Shown: positions 24,657 to 33,582, numbered from the stretch's first letter. The stretch: 58,271 nucleotides of DNA from Chromatiales bacterium (GCA_020831895.1 JAFIFS010000098.1:1-58271); one strand, 5' to 3'. The notes: generated by a model not told the origin, from the sequence alone. Translations and numbers: made by a program.

Positions 24657-25655
24657 GTGGACGGTTTCCTCGCGCTTGCGGGCAGCAACCTGCTGTCCCC
24701 TGTGGTCCTGAGCTTCGCCCTCGGCCTTGGCGCGGCGCTCCTGCGCTCCGATCTCTCGGTGCCGGAGGCGATGGCCAAGGCCATGTCGCTCTATCTGCTT
24801 TTCGCGATCGGCTTCAAGGGTGGCGTCGCGGTGACCGCGCACGGCGTGGAGCTGCAGCTGCTGCAGGCGGTGATCGCCGGCATCATGCTGTCACTGCTGC
24901 TGCCGCTGCTCGCCTGGGCGCTGCTGCGGGTGATGAGCCGGCTCCCGGCCGTTGATGCGGCCGCGGTCGCTGGTCACTACGGATCGATCTCCATCGTCAC
25001 CTTCGTCGCTGCCTCATCGCTGCTGACCGCGCGCGGAATGTCAGCCGAGGGGTTCATGGTGGCGGTGGCGGCCGCGATGGAGGCGCCGGCCATCCTGACC
25101 GCGCTCTGGCTTGCCGCCCGCGGCGCCCGCGGCGCCCGCGGCGCCCGCGGGACGGTCCGGTCCGACGCCCGTCTCTGGCGCGAGATCATGCTGAACGGCT
25201 CGATCGTGCTGCTGCTCGGCGCATTCTTCATCGGGCTGATCACCGGTGAGCAGGGCATGGCCGAGGTGGAGGGTTTCCTGCTCGTGCCCTTCAAGGGCGT
25301 GCTCTGCCTGTTCCTGCTTGACATGGGCCTGGTTGCCGGCCGGGGCCTGCGCAACAGCCGTGGCCTGCTGAATCTGCCGCTGCTGGCCTTCGGCGTGCTG
25401 ATGCCGCTGCTGGCCAGCGTCTGCGGCCTTGCAGCAGGGCTGCTGATCGGGCTTTCGCCGGGTGGCGTCGTGCTGATGATGGTGCTGGCTGCCTCGGCCT
25501 CCTACATCGCTGTTCCCGCCGCGATGCGCGTAGCCCTGCCGGAGGCCAATCCCGCGATCTATCTGAGTCTGTCGCTGGGCGTGACCTTCCCCTTCAACCT
25601 GGTTCTCGGTATACCTCTGTACATCGCGGCAGCCAGCCGCCTCGCCGCAGGATGA
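24657..25655 (+). CDS. sbtA: Sodium-dependent bicarbonate transporter SbtA
   Basis: The 332-residue membrane protein has ten predicted helices in two inverted halves. Conserved SbtA segments are SNLLSPVVLSFALGLGAA, LYLLFAIGFKGGVAV, AVAGHYGSISIVTFVAASS, the central AAAMEAPAILTALW, and in the second half VPFKGVLCLFLLDMGL and AASASYIAVPAAMRVALPEA. It imports HCO3- with Na+. The loop between the halves is built from a 9-bp tandem repeat encoding ARGARGARG. The start is GTG 24657 with a weak ribosome site, and the stop overlaps sbtB. Linkage to a methyltransferase is unusual; supply of bicarbonate to carboxylases, or pH/Na+ homeostasis, is the likely purpose. Confidence 0.92.
   Translation: MDGFLALAGSNLLSPVVLSFALGLGAALLRSDLSVPEAMAKAMSLYLLFAIGFKGGVAVTAHGVELQLLQAVIAGIMLSLLLPLLAWALLRVMSRLPAVDAAAVAGHYGSISIVTFVAASSLLTARGMSAEGFMVAVAAAMEAPAILTALWLAARGARGARGARGTVRSDARLWREIMLNGSIVLLLGAFFIGLITGEQGMAEVEGFLLVPFKGVLCLFLLDMGLVAGRGLRNSRGLLNLPLLAFGVLMPLLASVCGLAAGLLIGLSPGGVVLMMVLAASASYIAVPAAMRVALPEANPAIYLSLSLGVTFPFNLVLGIPLYIAAASRLAAG
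25116..25151 (+). repeat. Four-copy 9-bp tandem repeat inside sbtA
   Basis: The unit GCCCGCGGC occurs three times, followed by GCCCGCGGG, in frame, encoding repeats of Ala-Arg-Gly. It lies in the cytoplasmic loop joining the two transporter halves. Copy-number change would alter loop length and charge without shifting the frame. Confidence 0.85.
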
Positions 25656-25972
25656 CACCGATGCAGACCCACCAGGCCAAGCGTGTCGAGATCATCATCG
25701 AGGCACCGATGGAGCGACGGCTCACCGATATTCTGGAGGTGGCGGGTGTCCGGGGCTACACCGTGACGCCGGTCCACGGCGGTTCGGGCCGCTCCGGCCG
25801 CTGGAGCCGCGAGGGCCAGGTGTCGGCCGCCGGGGGCATGGTGGCGATCCTGTGCATCATCCGCCCGGAGCGGCTAGATCATCTCCTCGAGGCCGCTTTT
25901 GCGGTGCTGGAGCGCCACATGGGCGTCGTCGTGGTCAGCGACTGCGAAGTGCTGCGCGCCGAGCGTTTCTAG
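25652..25972 (+). CDS. sbtB: PII-like SbtB regulator of bicarbonate transport
   Basis: The 106-residue protein has the PII ferredoxin-like pattern: RVEIIIEAPMERRLTDILE, then GVRGYTVTPVHGGSGRSGRW (T-loop entrance), MVAILCIIRPERLDHLLEAA, and MGVVVVSDCEVLR. In cyanobacteria SbtB binds cAMP and adenine nucleotides and blocks SbtA. This copy ends at CEVLRAERF and lacks the C-terminal Cys-Gly-Pro-Glu-Gly-Cys redox loop of many cyanobacterial SbtB proteins. Its start overlaps the sbtA stop (ATGA; a second ATG lies at 25661). Its 3' end overlaps that of the convergent LysR gene by 38 bases. Confidence 0.87.
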   Translation: MTPMQTHQAKRVEIIIEAPMERRLTDILEVAGVRGYTVTPVHGGSGRSGRWSREGQVSAAGGMVAILCIIRPERLDHLLEAAFAVLERHMGVVVVSDCEVLRAERF

Positions 25973-26936
25973 GCCCCGCTGCGGCGGTCCGGCCGGCCAG
26001 GGCGGTCTCGAGTTCTGCAGCCGCCGCCTTCGCGTGATGGCGCACGAGTGCAAGCAGCTGGGCCGCCGGCGGGGTCATCGGCCGCTCCCGTGGATAGATC
26101 AGGCTGGCATTGCGTTGCACCGTGGGCCGGTCTGTCGCCAGTCGCAGCAGCGAGGGCTTGTCGCTCAGCAGTTCGGGGCTGACCAGCGCAGGTGACACCA
26201 TCATCAGCAGGTCGGTCGCCAGCAGCAGCCGCATACCGATCCGGTAGGCGTCGCTGCCGACGATGCCCCTCGGTGGCTCGAGGTTATCCGCCGTGAAGGC
26301 TTCCACGATCGCCTGCAGGTCCGACGCGCGCGAATAGGGCACCAGCCACGAGAAGCCCCGCAGGTCGGCCAGGTCCAGCCTGGCCCGGCCAGCCAGCGGG
26401 TGCCCTGCCCGCGCAATCACGGCGTCGCGTGTCGAGTAGATCAGCTCCCGGGCGTAGTCCTGGTCGAGCTCGTAGGCGCTGACGCCGGCGGCGATGAAGT
26501 CGAACTCACCCTCATAGAGGCGCTGGCGCAGATCCTCCGAGTAGCCCTCGACCAGATTGACCCGCACGTCGGGGAACTGCTCACGCAGTTCGCGAATCGC
26601 TGTTGCTATTGCGTCTCCGGCAAAGGACTCGCCGACGCCGACAGTGACCAGGCCCGAACGGCCCTCGGCAAGTGCTGCCAGTGCCTGGCGGGCACGAACG
26701 TCGCCGGCCAGCTGCGCCCGCGCGTGCGGCAGCAGCGTGAGCCCGTAGGCCGTGGGCCGGGTGACGCCACCCGGCCCACGGTCGAACAGGCGAACACCCA
26801 GGCTCTTTTCCAGGTTCGCGAGGCTCGTGCTCAGCGCCTGCTGGGTCAGACCGAGCGATTTTGCTGCCGCGACCAGGCTGCCGTGCTCGATCACGGCAAG
26901 GAAGCGCTCCAGCTGCCGCAGCTCGATCAGGCTCAA
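25935..26936 (-). CDS. LysR-family transcriptional regulator
   Basis: The 333-residue protein has a standard N-terminal HTH (LRQLERFLAVIEHGSLVAAA, then LGLTQQALSTSLANLEKSLG) and a substrate-binding effector domain from about residue 95 (LVTVGVGESFAGDAIATAI). It is the last gene of a three-gene minus-strand unit (HapK-like, SDR, LysR) joined by ATGA overlaps, so it is translated with the SDR. It probably controls the divergent region at 28084-28213 and responds to a substrate of the adjacent redox enzymes. The Arg/Ala-rich C-terminal tail extends over the sbtB end. Confidence 0.88.
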   Translation of the reverse strand: MSLIELRQLERFLAVIEHGSLVAAAKSLGLTQQALSTSLANLEKSLGVRLFDRGPGGVTRPTAYGLTLLPHARAQLAGDVRARQALAALAEGRSGLVTVGVGESFAGDAIATAIRELREQFPDVRVNLVEGYSEDLRQRLYEGEFDFIAAGVSAYELDQDYARELIYSTRDAVIARAGHPLAGRARLDLADLRGFSWLVPYSRASDLQAIVEAFTADNLEPPRGIVGSDAYRIGMRLLLATDLLMMVSPALVSPELLSDKPSLLRLATDRPTVQRNASLIYPRERPMTPPAAQLLALVRHHAKAAAAELETALAGRTAAAGPRNARRAALRSR

Positions 26937-27763
26937 TGCATCTCCTCACCGCCACTGACGTTCATCGCCTCGCCGGTCACGTAGCAGGCATCGTCCGAAG
27001 CCAGGAAAGCGACCGCTGCGGCCGTATCCTCCGGCAGGCCGGGACGCCCGAGCGGGATCCGCTTGCGCATCGAGGCAAGGAACTCGTCCAGCGTCTGCCC
27101 GCTCAGCTGCGCGTAGTAGGCATTCTGCTTGGCGCCAAGGCCGGTGGTCACATGGTTCGGGCAGACTGCGTTCACCGTGATCCCGTGTTCCGCGAGCTCG
27201 ATCGCCGTCGAGCGCGTGAGACCGACCATGCCGTGCTTGGACGCGACATAGGCAGCCAGATGCGGAAAGCCGGACTTCGCCGCCTGGCTTGCGATGTTGA
27301 TGATGCGCCCGCCCTCGCCGCCCTTGATCATCTGCAGGGCGGCCTGCTGGGTGCAGAGGAAGGCGCCGGTCAGGTTCACATCGAGCACGACCTGCCATTC
27401 CTCCGGGGTCACCTCGGTGAACCCCTTCATCAGGTAGCCTACGCCGGCATTGTTGACCATGATGTCCAGCCGTCCGAAATGCGCGACCGTGAGCTCGACC
27501 AGGCGCTTCACGTCCCTGGCATCACGCACGTCGCAGGGTATCGCGATGGCCTCGGCGCCTGCCGCCTCGAGTTCGGTCACCATGGCCTGCATTTCCTCGC
27601 TGGCCCCGATGTGATCGGCGCCGAGCAGGCCGCCGGGCGTGCCCAGGTCGGTCACGACGACGCGGCAGCCCTCTGCGGCAAGCCGTTTCAGGATCGCCGC
27701 GCCCAGGCCCTGCCTGCGGCCGGAGCCCGTGACGATCGCTACCTTGCCTGCCAGCCCCTTCAC
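26933..27763 (-). CDS. Short-chain dehydrogenase/reductase
   Basis: The 276-residue classical SDR has VTGSGRRQGLGAAIL (nucleotide loop), CDVRDA (adenine contact), DIMVNNAGVGY, the catalytic Ser in INIASQAA and YVASK (Tyr-x-x-x-Lys). It ends VTGEAMNVSGGEEMH. It oxidises or reduces a hydroxyl/carbonyl group with NAD(P). An insert after the second strand (LGTPGGLLGADHIGASEEM) is longer than usual and may shape the substrate site. It is translationally coupled to genes on both sides; the substrate probably belongs to the pathway of the divergent methyltransferase and flavoprotein. Confidence 0.92.
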   Translation of the reverse strand: MKGLAGKVAIVTGSGRRQGLGAAILKRLAAEGCRVVVTDLGTPGGLLGADHIGASEEMQAMVTELEAAGAEAIAIPCDVRDARDVKRLVELTVAHFGRLDIMVNNAGVGYLMKGFTEVTPEEWQVVLDVNLTGAFLCTQQAALQMIKGGEGGRIINIASQAAKSGFPHLAAYVASKHGMVGLTRSTAIELAEHGITVNAVCPNHVTTGLGAKQNAYYAQLSGQTLDEFLASMRKRIPLGRPGLPEDTAAAVAFLASDDACYVTGEAMNVSGGEEMH

Positions 27764-28083
27764 TGTCCGGCCTCCCCGGCGATATCCGCCAGCATGAACA
27801 GCGGCTTGTCGGCGAAACCCTGGAACTCCGAGGCCACCTTCCGCATCGTCTCGGACGAGACATCCTTGCCGAACTGGTCGAGATCGCCGATCCGGATCAC
27901 CTCGACATACTCATAGGGCGCTGGCTCGCTGGAGCCGAACAGGCCGACGGTCCGGTAGAGGTCGAAACTCTGTACCGAGGGCAGCGCGCGGACGACAGGC
28001 AGGTCGGTGGCATGCGCCCAGGCCTCGTAGGTGCTGCGGCTGGCCCCGGGCTTGAGATTGAAAAGAACGATCAGGGCTTTCAT
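27760..28083 (-). CDS. HapK-like (REDY) small dimeric alpha/beta-barrel protein
   Basis: The 107-residue protein MKALIVLFNLKPGASRSTYE ... WAHATDLPVVRALPSVQSFD ... PYEYVEVIRIGDLDQFGKDV has the pattern of the HapK/REDY family within the EthD-like dimeric alpha/beta-barrel superfamily. HapK was named in a Hahella prodigiosin cluster; its biochemical role is not established and no prodigiosin genes are present here. Members often accompany SDR and flavin enzymes in catabolic clusters. It is the first gene of the HapK-SDR-LysR unit. Confidence 0.78.
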   Translation of the reverse strand: MKALIVLFNLKPGASRSTYEAWAHATDLPVVRALPSVQSFDLYRTVGLFGSSEPAPYEYVEVIRIGDLDQFGKDVSSETMRKVASEFQGFADKPLFMLADIAGEAGQ

Positions 28084-28213
28084 TGTCGGAGGGTCTCCCT
28101 ATTGCACGATTCAGGTTGTCGATCTGGCCTTTGTATACAAAAAATATCGATGTTTGACAACCTAAAGGAAAATATGAAGGATATTCCTAACCCCTTTAAT
28201 GGAGGACCGCCCA
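28084..28213. promoter_or_regulatory. Divergent promoter/operator region with nested palindromes
   Basis: The 130-base A+T-rich region separates the HapK-like and methyltransferase starts. It has a perfect 10-bp palindrome TTGTATACAA at 28131-28140, enclosed by an inverted repeat GGTTGTC (28114-28120) / GACAACC (28156-28162). TTGACA at 28154-28159 could be a -35 element for the plus-strand operon. The LysR product of the minus operon is the obvious candidate regulator. Confidence 0.6.
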
Positions 28214-29401
28214 ATGACCGCCACCCAGGATTCTCCGCTATCCGCGCGCTATACCCGGGACGAGATCGCCCGCCGCTCCTTCATCTCGAGCCTGCGGGGC
28301 TACGTCCTCGACGATCTGGCCGGCCTCATGCGCGAGCGCTACCAGCGTCAGCTGGCGCCCGCAGCAGAGCGTGCGCAGGGCGCAGCGCCGGCCGATGGCC
28401 GGCAGGTCCACGAACTGCTGCGCAACGATCCACTGTTCCGCAGCTATTCCAGCCTTCGCTACAACCTGCAGGAAATGGTGTTCCGCAGCGTGATCCCCGC
28501 GGTCGACCGTGACCTGGAAAAGCTGAGTGCTGGCGGTCGCGAGCTGCTTGAGTCGAACGCAGAGGTCAGCCTCGAGCTGGACCCCGAGTTCGAGGTGCCG
28601 CGCAGCGTATCGGCGATCGATGTCCATCTGGCGCCGGGTGGCTATCACAGCGAGTTCACCGAGGATGACGTGGCCGCCGGTGCCATCTATGACAACGGCA
28701 TCAAGACCTTCGCCTATGGTCAGATGGGCCAGGATCTCGACGACATCGGCTCGTCCATGGCCAACTGGGTGCGGCTGCGCTACCCGGACTTCCATCCGAA
28801 GGCGATCCTCGATGGCGGCTGCACCATCGGTCACAACACGCTGCCCTGGGCGAGGACCTTTCCGGGAGCCAGGGTGTATGGCATCGATGTGAGTGCCCCG
28901 CTGCTGCGCTATGCAGCTGCCCGTGCTGCTACCCGTGGTGTGCCGGTGACGTTCAAGCAGATGAGCGTGGCTAAGCTCGACTTCCCCGACGAGTCCTTCG
29001 ACGTCGTGTTCTCTTCAATGCTGCTGCACGAGCTCCCGATGCGGGACATCCACGCCTGGTTCCGCGAGGCGCGGCGCGTGCTCAGGCCAGGCGGGCTGCT
29101 GCTCAACATGGAGCTGCCCCCGAACAGCAGCCTGGAGCCCTATGACCAGTTCTACCTGGACTGGGACTGCTACTACAACAACGAGCCTTACTACAAGCCG
29201 TTCCGTGACAAGGACTATCGGGCGCTGTGCACCGAGGCGGGTTTCCCGGCCGAAGGTTTCGTCGAGATCACCGTGCCGCGCTACACCTACATGGAGGAGT
29301 CCGAGTTCCGCCGCGAGATCGAGGGTGGTCCGGTATTTGACGCCGAAACCGGGCGCTTCAGCTCGGGTATCCGCTGGTACGGATTCGGCAGCTGGAAATA
29401 A
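28214..29401 (+). CDS. Class I SAM-dependent methyltransferase with extra N-terminal domain (copy 2)
   Basis: The 395-residue protein starts at ATG 28214 behind GGAGGA. Core motifs are ILDGGCTIGHNTLPWARTF, VYGIDVSAPLLRYA, FKQMSVAKLDFPDESFDVVF and VLRPGGLLLNMELPP. The N-terminal region of about 190 residues includes LELDPEFEVPRSVSAIDVHL and APGGYHSEFTEDDVAAGAIY, matching the equivalent part of the methyltransferase at 23130. Motif I has GGC where copy 1 has DLGCG, a small departure that should still bind SAM. It is followed after 10 bases by its helical partner gene and then by an Fe-S flavoprotein. Confidence 0.85.
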   Translation: MTATQDSPLSARYTRDEIARRSFISSLRGYVLDDLAGLMRERYQRQLAPAAERAQGAAPADGRQVHELLRNDPLFRSYSSLRYNLQEMVFRSVIPAVDRDLEKLSAGGRELLESNAEVSLELDPEFEVPRSVSAIDVHLAPGGYHSEFTEDDVAAGAIYDNGIKTFAYGQMGQDLDDIGSSMANWVRLRYPDFHPKAILDGGCTIGHNTLPWARTFPGARVYGIDVSAPLLRYAAARAATRGVPVTFKQMSVAKLDFPDESFDVVFSSMLLHELPMRDIHAWFREARRVLRPGGLLLNMELPPNSSLEPYDQFYLDWDCYYNNEPYYKPFRDKDYRALCTEAGFPAEGFVEITVPRYTYMEESEFRREIEGGPVFDAETGRFSSGIRWYGFGSWK

Positions 29402-29411
29402 GGAGCTGAAG

Positions 29412-29768
29412 ATGTCACGTATTCCCATGCATGTGCGCGGCACCAAGCCGCGATTCTTCCCGGAGCAGGGCACTGACGAACTGATGAGCATGGTGCTGGA
29501 ACTTGCCACCGAGCTGTGGGCCGTGCGCGAGCGCCAGGCGGCCCTGGAACACGTGATCACGGCGAACGGTATCGATGTCTGCTCTGCCATCGAGTCCTGG
29601 CAGCCTGATCCGAAAACCGCCGAAGCCCTCGAGGCCGAGCGCCAGCGCATGGTAAATTCGCTTTTCAGATCGCTCGAGGCCAATTACGTGGACCGCTCGC
29701 ACGCCCAGCACCGGATCGACTCCGGCGCCGACCCGACCTTGCCCGACCTGCCCTCGCAGGCAGCCTGA
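29412..29768 (+). CDS. Small helical partner of the methyltransferase (copy 2)
   Basis: The 118-residue protein starts at ATG 29412 behind AGGAG. The longer upstream frame from 29142 lies inside the methyltransferase gene and is not used. The helix LMSMVLELATELWAVRERQ followed by ALEHVITANG matches the corresponding helix of the small protein at 24327, so the two are paralogous. The C-terminal half (SHAQHRIDSGADPTLPDLP) is unrelated and probably disordered. It likely forms a complex with the methyltransferase. Confidence 0.75.
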   Translation: MSRIPMHVRGTKPRFFPEQGTDELMSMVLELATELWAVRERQAALEHVITANGIDVCSAIESWQPDPKTAEALEAERQRMVNSLFRSLEANYVDRSHAQHRIDSGADPTLPDLPSQAA

Positions 29769-29797
29769 GTACTGTCCCGGAGCATCCAGGCCCGCCA

Positions 29798-31774
29798 ATG
29801 ACGAGTGCGCCCACCCTCTTTACGCCGATCTCCATCGGCGGCGTCGGCCTGCGCAACAGGCTTGCACACCCGGCCATGGTCAGCCGTTTCGTCCACGACG
29901 GCGCGGCCACGGCCCAGCTGCTCAACTACTACGAGAACCGGGCCCGGGGTGGTGCCGGCCTTGTCGTCAGCGAGCCCCTCGCGATGCTCAGTGTTCCGGC
30001 GCACCGCCGGCGGATCCAGGTCCGCAGCGAGGGCGGCCTTGAGTCGCTGCGCCGGATCGCCGAGGCCGTCGAGCGGCACGACACGCGGCTGCTCGGCCAG
30101 ATCCAGGACCCGGGTCGCGGTCGGCACGAGGTCGGGCGCAACGAGCATGCGGTCGGCGCATCCGCGCTGCCGGATGATCTCAGCTGGACCGTGCCGCGCG
30201 TGCTGTCGCCTGGCGAGATCCGCCGGATGATCGACGAGTGGGCAGAGGGCTCTGCAAGGCTGAAGTCCATCGGGTTTTCCGGCGTCGAGATCTCCGCTGG
30301 CCATGGCCACCTGTTCCACCAGTTTCTCTCGCCGGCTGCCAACTGGCGCACCGACGAGTACGGTGGTGATCTCGAGGGCCGCACGCGCTTCCTGTGGGAG
30401 CTCATTGCCGCGATTCGCGCCGCCTGCGGTCGGCCCTTCATCATCGGGCTGAAGCTGCCCGGCGAGGACGACGTCCCGGGTGGCATAGACCTGGAGCAGG
30501 CGGGGCAAATCGCCAGGCGCCTGGCGGCCACCGGGGAGGTCGATTACTGGACCTTTGCCTGGGGCGCCCATGCCCGCTCGCTCTACCGTCACCTGCCCGG
30601 CGTGCGCGGTCCGCGCACGCCCTATTTCAACCCGATACGGGAGCTGCGCGCGGCGGATCCGGGCATCGTCACCGGCGTGCTCGGCTTCATCACTGACCCT
30701 AACGAGGCCGAACGGGCGCTGACCGATGGTACAGCTGATATCGCGTTCATTGGCCGGGCCATGATCACCGATGCCGCGTGGGGTGAGAAGGTGCGGACCG
30801 GGCGCGAAGCCGAGATGCGCTACTGCGTCTCATGCAACAGCTGCTGGAAAGCCATCGTCGAGGACGGTGTGCTCTCCTGCGACAACAATCCACGCGTGGG
30901 AGAGGTTGATGAGGCCGACTGGCAGCCGGAGCCCGCGGCACGGTCGCGCCGTGTCGTCGTTGTCGGCGCCGGCATCGCCGGGCTGGAGGCTGCCTGGGTG
31001 GCTGCCGCGCGTGGCCACGAGGTCACGGTCTTCGGCCGTTCCGAGGAGCCCGGCGGCAAGACCCGCCTGCATGCCGAGCTCCCCGGAGGCGAGAACCTCA
31101 GCAGCATCTACGACTACCAGTACACGGTCGGGCGCCGCCACGGCGTGCGTTTCGAGCTGGGCCAGGCTGCCGACGCCGCAGCCGTGCTGGCCCTTGAGCC
31201 TGAAGTCGTCGTGATGGCCACCGGTGCCCGTCCGCTGGTGCCCGGCTGGGTGCCGGAAGAGTATGCCGAGCAGGGCCTCGTGCCTGACCTGCGCAGCTTC
31301 ATGCTGGAGCTGCGCAGTCGCAAGACGCAAGAGCCGGGCCGGGTGGTCCTGATAGACCAGGACCATACCGACATGACCTACGCTGCCGCCGAGCGCCTCG
31401 CAGGCCTTTTCGAGGCGGTCACGATCGTGACGCCTCGCGAGCGGATCGCGGCCGACTGCGCGCTGGTCAATCGCCAGGAAATCTACCAGCAGCTGGCGGA
31501 CCTGAGGGTCCAGATCATCACCTCCCACGAGCTCCGCGACCTCGATGCGCTCGAAGAGGGCGAGCTGGTCGTGCACAATATCTACAACGGCGATCCGCTG
31601 CGCCTGCCCGATGTCGTTGCGCTGACCTACGCCACCTCGCGTGTGCCGGACGACGGGATCACAGGGCCCTTGCGGGACGCCGGACTTGAAGTGATCGCGG
31701 TCGGCGACTGTGTCGCCCCGCGTTCGGTGATGGCGGCAACCCGCGAAGGTCATGCGGCCGGTCTGCGGATCTGA
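29798..31774 (+). CDS. Old-yellow-enzyme-type FMN/Fe-S/FAD oxidoreductase
   Basis: The 658-residue protein has an N-terminal FMN TIM barrel ([40 protein letters not shown]), a 4Fe-4S cluster motif [19 protein letters not shown] near residues 345-365, and an FAD/NAD domain ([35 protein letters not shown]; terminal [12 protein letters not shown]). This is the layout of 2,4-dienoyl-CoA reductase, trimethylamine dehydrogenase and N-methylproline demethylase. The substrate is unknown. Linkage to methyltransferase, SDR and HapK-like genes suggests a pathway with methyl transfer and redox steps, possibly demethylation of an N- or O-methylated compound. Confidence 0.9.
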   Translation: MTSAPTLFTPISIGGVGLRNRLAHPAMVSRFVHDGAATAQLLNYYENRARGGAGLVVSEPLAMLSVPAHRRRIQVRSEGGLESLRRIAEAVERHDTRLLGQIQDPGRGRHEVGRNEHAVGASALPDDLSWTVPRVLSPGEIRRMIDEWAEGSARLKSIGFSGVEISAGHGHLFHQFLSPAANWRTDEYGGDLEGRTRFLWELIAAIRAACGRPFIIGLKLPGEDDVPGGIDLEQAGQIARRLAATGEVDYWTFAWGAHARSLYRHLPGVRGPRTPYFNPIRELRAADPGIVTGVLGFITDPNEAERALTDGTADIAFIGRAMITDAAWGEKVRTGREAEMRYCVSCNSCWKAIVEDGVLSCDNNPRVGEVDEADWQPEPAARSRRVVVVGAGIAGLEAAWVAAARGHEVTVFGRSEEPGGKTRLHAELPGGENLSSIYDYQYTVGRRHGVRFELGQAADAAAVLALEPEVVVMATGARPLVPGWVPEEYAEQGLVPDLRSFMLELRSRKTQEPGRVVLIDQDHTDMTYAAAERLAGLFEAVTIVTPRERIAADCALVNRQEIYQQLADLRVQIITSHELRDLDALEEGELVVHNIYNGDPLRLPDVVALTYATSRVPDDGITGPLRDAGLEVIAVGDCVAPRSVMAATREGHAAGLRI

Positions 31775-31797
31775 CGCTGCTGCAGGGAGAACAGGGC

Positions 31798-32295
31798 ATG
31801 AAATGCCGGGCCGAGGGCGACCCGCAGGTTGGCCTGATCATGGGCAGTCAGAGTGACTGGCCCACTCTGGCCAAGGCGGCCGGGATTCTCGACGAACTGC
31901 TCGTGCCCTGGGAGGCCAAGGTGGTTTCCGCCCACCGGACGCCGCAGCGGCTCTATGACTATGCCGGCAGCGCCGAATCCCGCGGACTGCGCGTGATCAT
32001 CGCCGGAGCCGGCGGCGCCGCGCACCTGCCCGGCATGGCCGCCGCGCTGACCGTGGTCCCGGTACTCGGTGTGCCGGTCCGTTCGCGATCGCTGAATGGG
32101 CTGGATTCACTGCTCAGCATCGTGCAGATGCCTGCCGGGGTGCCTGTGGGTACGCTGGCCATCGGCGAGGCCGGTGCCACCAATGCCGGATTGCTGGCGG
32201 CCGCGATCCTGGCGGGTGGAGACCCGGCCCTGCGCGATCGCCTGCAGGCGTTTCGCGAGCGTCAGACCGCGGGCGTCCAGCAGGACCTGCAGTGA
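31798..32295 (+). CDS. purE: N5-carboxyaminoimidazole ribonucleotide mutase
   Basis: The 165-residue class I PurE converts N5-CAIR to CAIR in purine synthesis. Signature segments are [58 protein letters not shown] and [19 protein letters not shown]. The stop overlaps purK by four bases (ATGA region), the usual purEK coupling. It lies 24 bases downstream of the flavoprotein, so transcription may partly read through. Confidence 0.97.
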   Translation: MKCRAEGDPQVGLIMGSQSDWPTLAKAAGILDELLVPWEAKVVSAHRTPQRLYDYAGSAESRGLRVIIAGAGGAAHLPGMAAALTVVPVLGVPVRSRSLNGLDSLLSIVQMPAGVPVGTLAIGEAGATNAGLLAAAILAGGDPALRDRLQAFRERQTAGVQQDLQ

Positions 32296-33452
32296 ACCCG
32301 CTGCTCCCGGGCTCGACCATCGGCTACATCGGTGGTGGCCAGCTCGGCCGCATGATGGTGCTGGCCGGGCGCCGGCTGGGCCTGCGCAGCGTGATCCTCG
32401 ATCCTGACCCTGGTGGGCCGGCCGGCCAGGTGGCCGACCGCGTCGTGCGCGGGCGTCTGGATGATCCTGATGCGGTCCTTGAGCTGTCAGCGCTGGCCGA
32501 CGTGGTCACGCTGGAGACCGAGCATGTGCCGGCTGCGGTGCTCGAGCCGCTGGCAGGCCGCTGCCGGCTGCACCCGGGTCCCGCCATCATGGGCGTGGTC
32601 CAGGACCGGCTGCGCCAGCGCGAGTTCCTCGCCGGGCTCGGTGCGCCGCAGGTGGCCTGGCAGGGGGTCGACAGCCTGGCGGCGCTCGAGGCTGCGGTGG
32701 CCGCACTCGGCACCCCATGCGTGCTGAAGACCCGGCGCGAGGGCTATGACGGTCGCGGCCAGGCCCGGATCGGGGCAATGACTGACTGCGCCCAGGCCTG
32801 GGCGGCACTGGGCGGGCAGCCAGCCGTGCTCGAGGCCTGGGCGGCCTACCGCTGCGAGGTCTCGGTCGTGCTGGCACGCAGTGCGTCCGGCGCACTTGAG
32901 GTCTGGCCACTGGCCGAAAACATTCATCGCCGGCACATCCTGCACATGACGGTGGCCCCGGCCCGTGTCGGTCCGGGTGTGACGCAGGCGGCCATTGCGC
33001 TGGCCGGCCGGATCGCCAGCGCACTCGACCACGTCGGCGTGATGGCGGTCGAGTTCTTCGTGATGGCCGACGACAGCCTGCTGGTCAACGAGATCGCACC
33101 CCGCGTGCACAACAGCGGGCACTATACCGAGGCAGCCTGCGTCACCTCGCAGTTCGAGCAGCACCTGCGCGCGATCTGCGATCTGCCCCTTGGCAGCACC
33201 GAGCAGCTGCGACCCGCGGTGATGCTGAACCTGCTCGGGGACCTCTGGGCCGGGGGTGAGCCGGACTGGTGCGAGGTGCTGGGCCAGCCGGCTGCGATGC
33301 TGCAGCTCTACGGCAAGGCACAGGCGCGTCCGGCTCGCAAGATGGGGCACATCGTCATCACCGACACTGCGCTTGCCGACGCCATGCACAGCGCCAGCGT
33401 CCTGCATGAAAGGCTGTCAGTCCCGGCAAAGGTAGCGCCTGCGACCGCTTGA
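32292..33452 (+). CDS. purK: N5-carboxyaminoimidazole ribonucleotide synthase
   Basis: The 386-residue ATP-grasp enzyme makes N5-CAIR from AIR, ATP and bicarbonate. It starts with [20 protein letters not shown] and has [17 protein letters not shown], the ATP-grasp segment [26 protein letters not shown], and metal-binding [18 protein letters not shown]. It is coupled to purE. A strong hairpin terminator follows about 60 bases after the stop. Its use of bicarbonate is an incidental link to the upstream sbtAB transporter. Confidence 0.97.
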   Translation: MNPLLPGSTIGYIGGGQLGRMMVLAGRRLGLRSVILDPDPGGPAGQVADRVVRGRLDDPDAVLELSALADVVTLETEHVPAAVLEPLAGRCRLHPGPAIMGVVQDRLRQREFLAGLGAPQVAWQGVDSLAALEAAVAALGTPCVLKTRREGYDGRGQARIGAMTDCAQAWAALGGQPAVLEAWAAYRCEVSVVLARSASGALEVWPLAENIHRRHILHMTVAPARVGPGVTQAAIALAGRIASALDHVGVMAVEFFVMADDSLLVNEIAPRVHNSGHYTEAACVTSQFEQHLRAICDLPLGSTEQLRPAVMLNLLGDLWAGGEPDWCEVLGQPAAMLQLYGKAQARPARKMGHIVITDTALADAMHSASVLHERLSVPAKVAPATA

Positions 33453-33511
33453 TGCAGCCTGCATCGCATGCAGGACATTGGTTCGGCCAGGATCCAGTGG
33501 CGACAAAAAGA

Positions 33512-33539
33512 CAAGGGCCGCCCGGATGGGCGGCCCTTG
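33512..33539. terminator. Bidirectional intrinsic terminator between purK and the VPLPA-CTERM gene
   Basis: A perfect 12-bp stem CAAGGGCCGCCC / GGGCGGCCCTTG with a GGAT loop, flanked by A-rich sequence on the left (acaaaaaga). The A-tract serves as a U-tract for minus-strand transcripts, and the hairpin lies between two convergent genes. Confidence 0.88.
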
Positions 33540-33582
33540 CTGACTTCAGCCAGACCCCTCCGGGGCCCGGCGTTGCTTCGGC

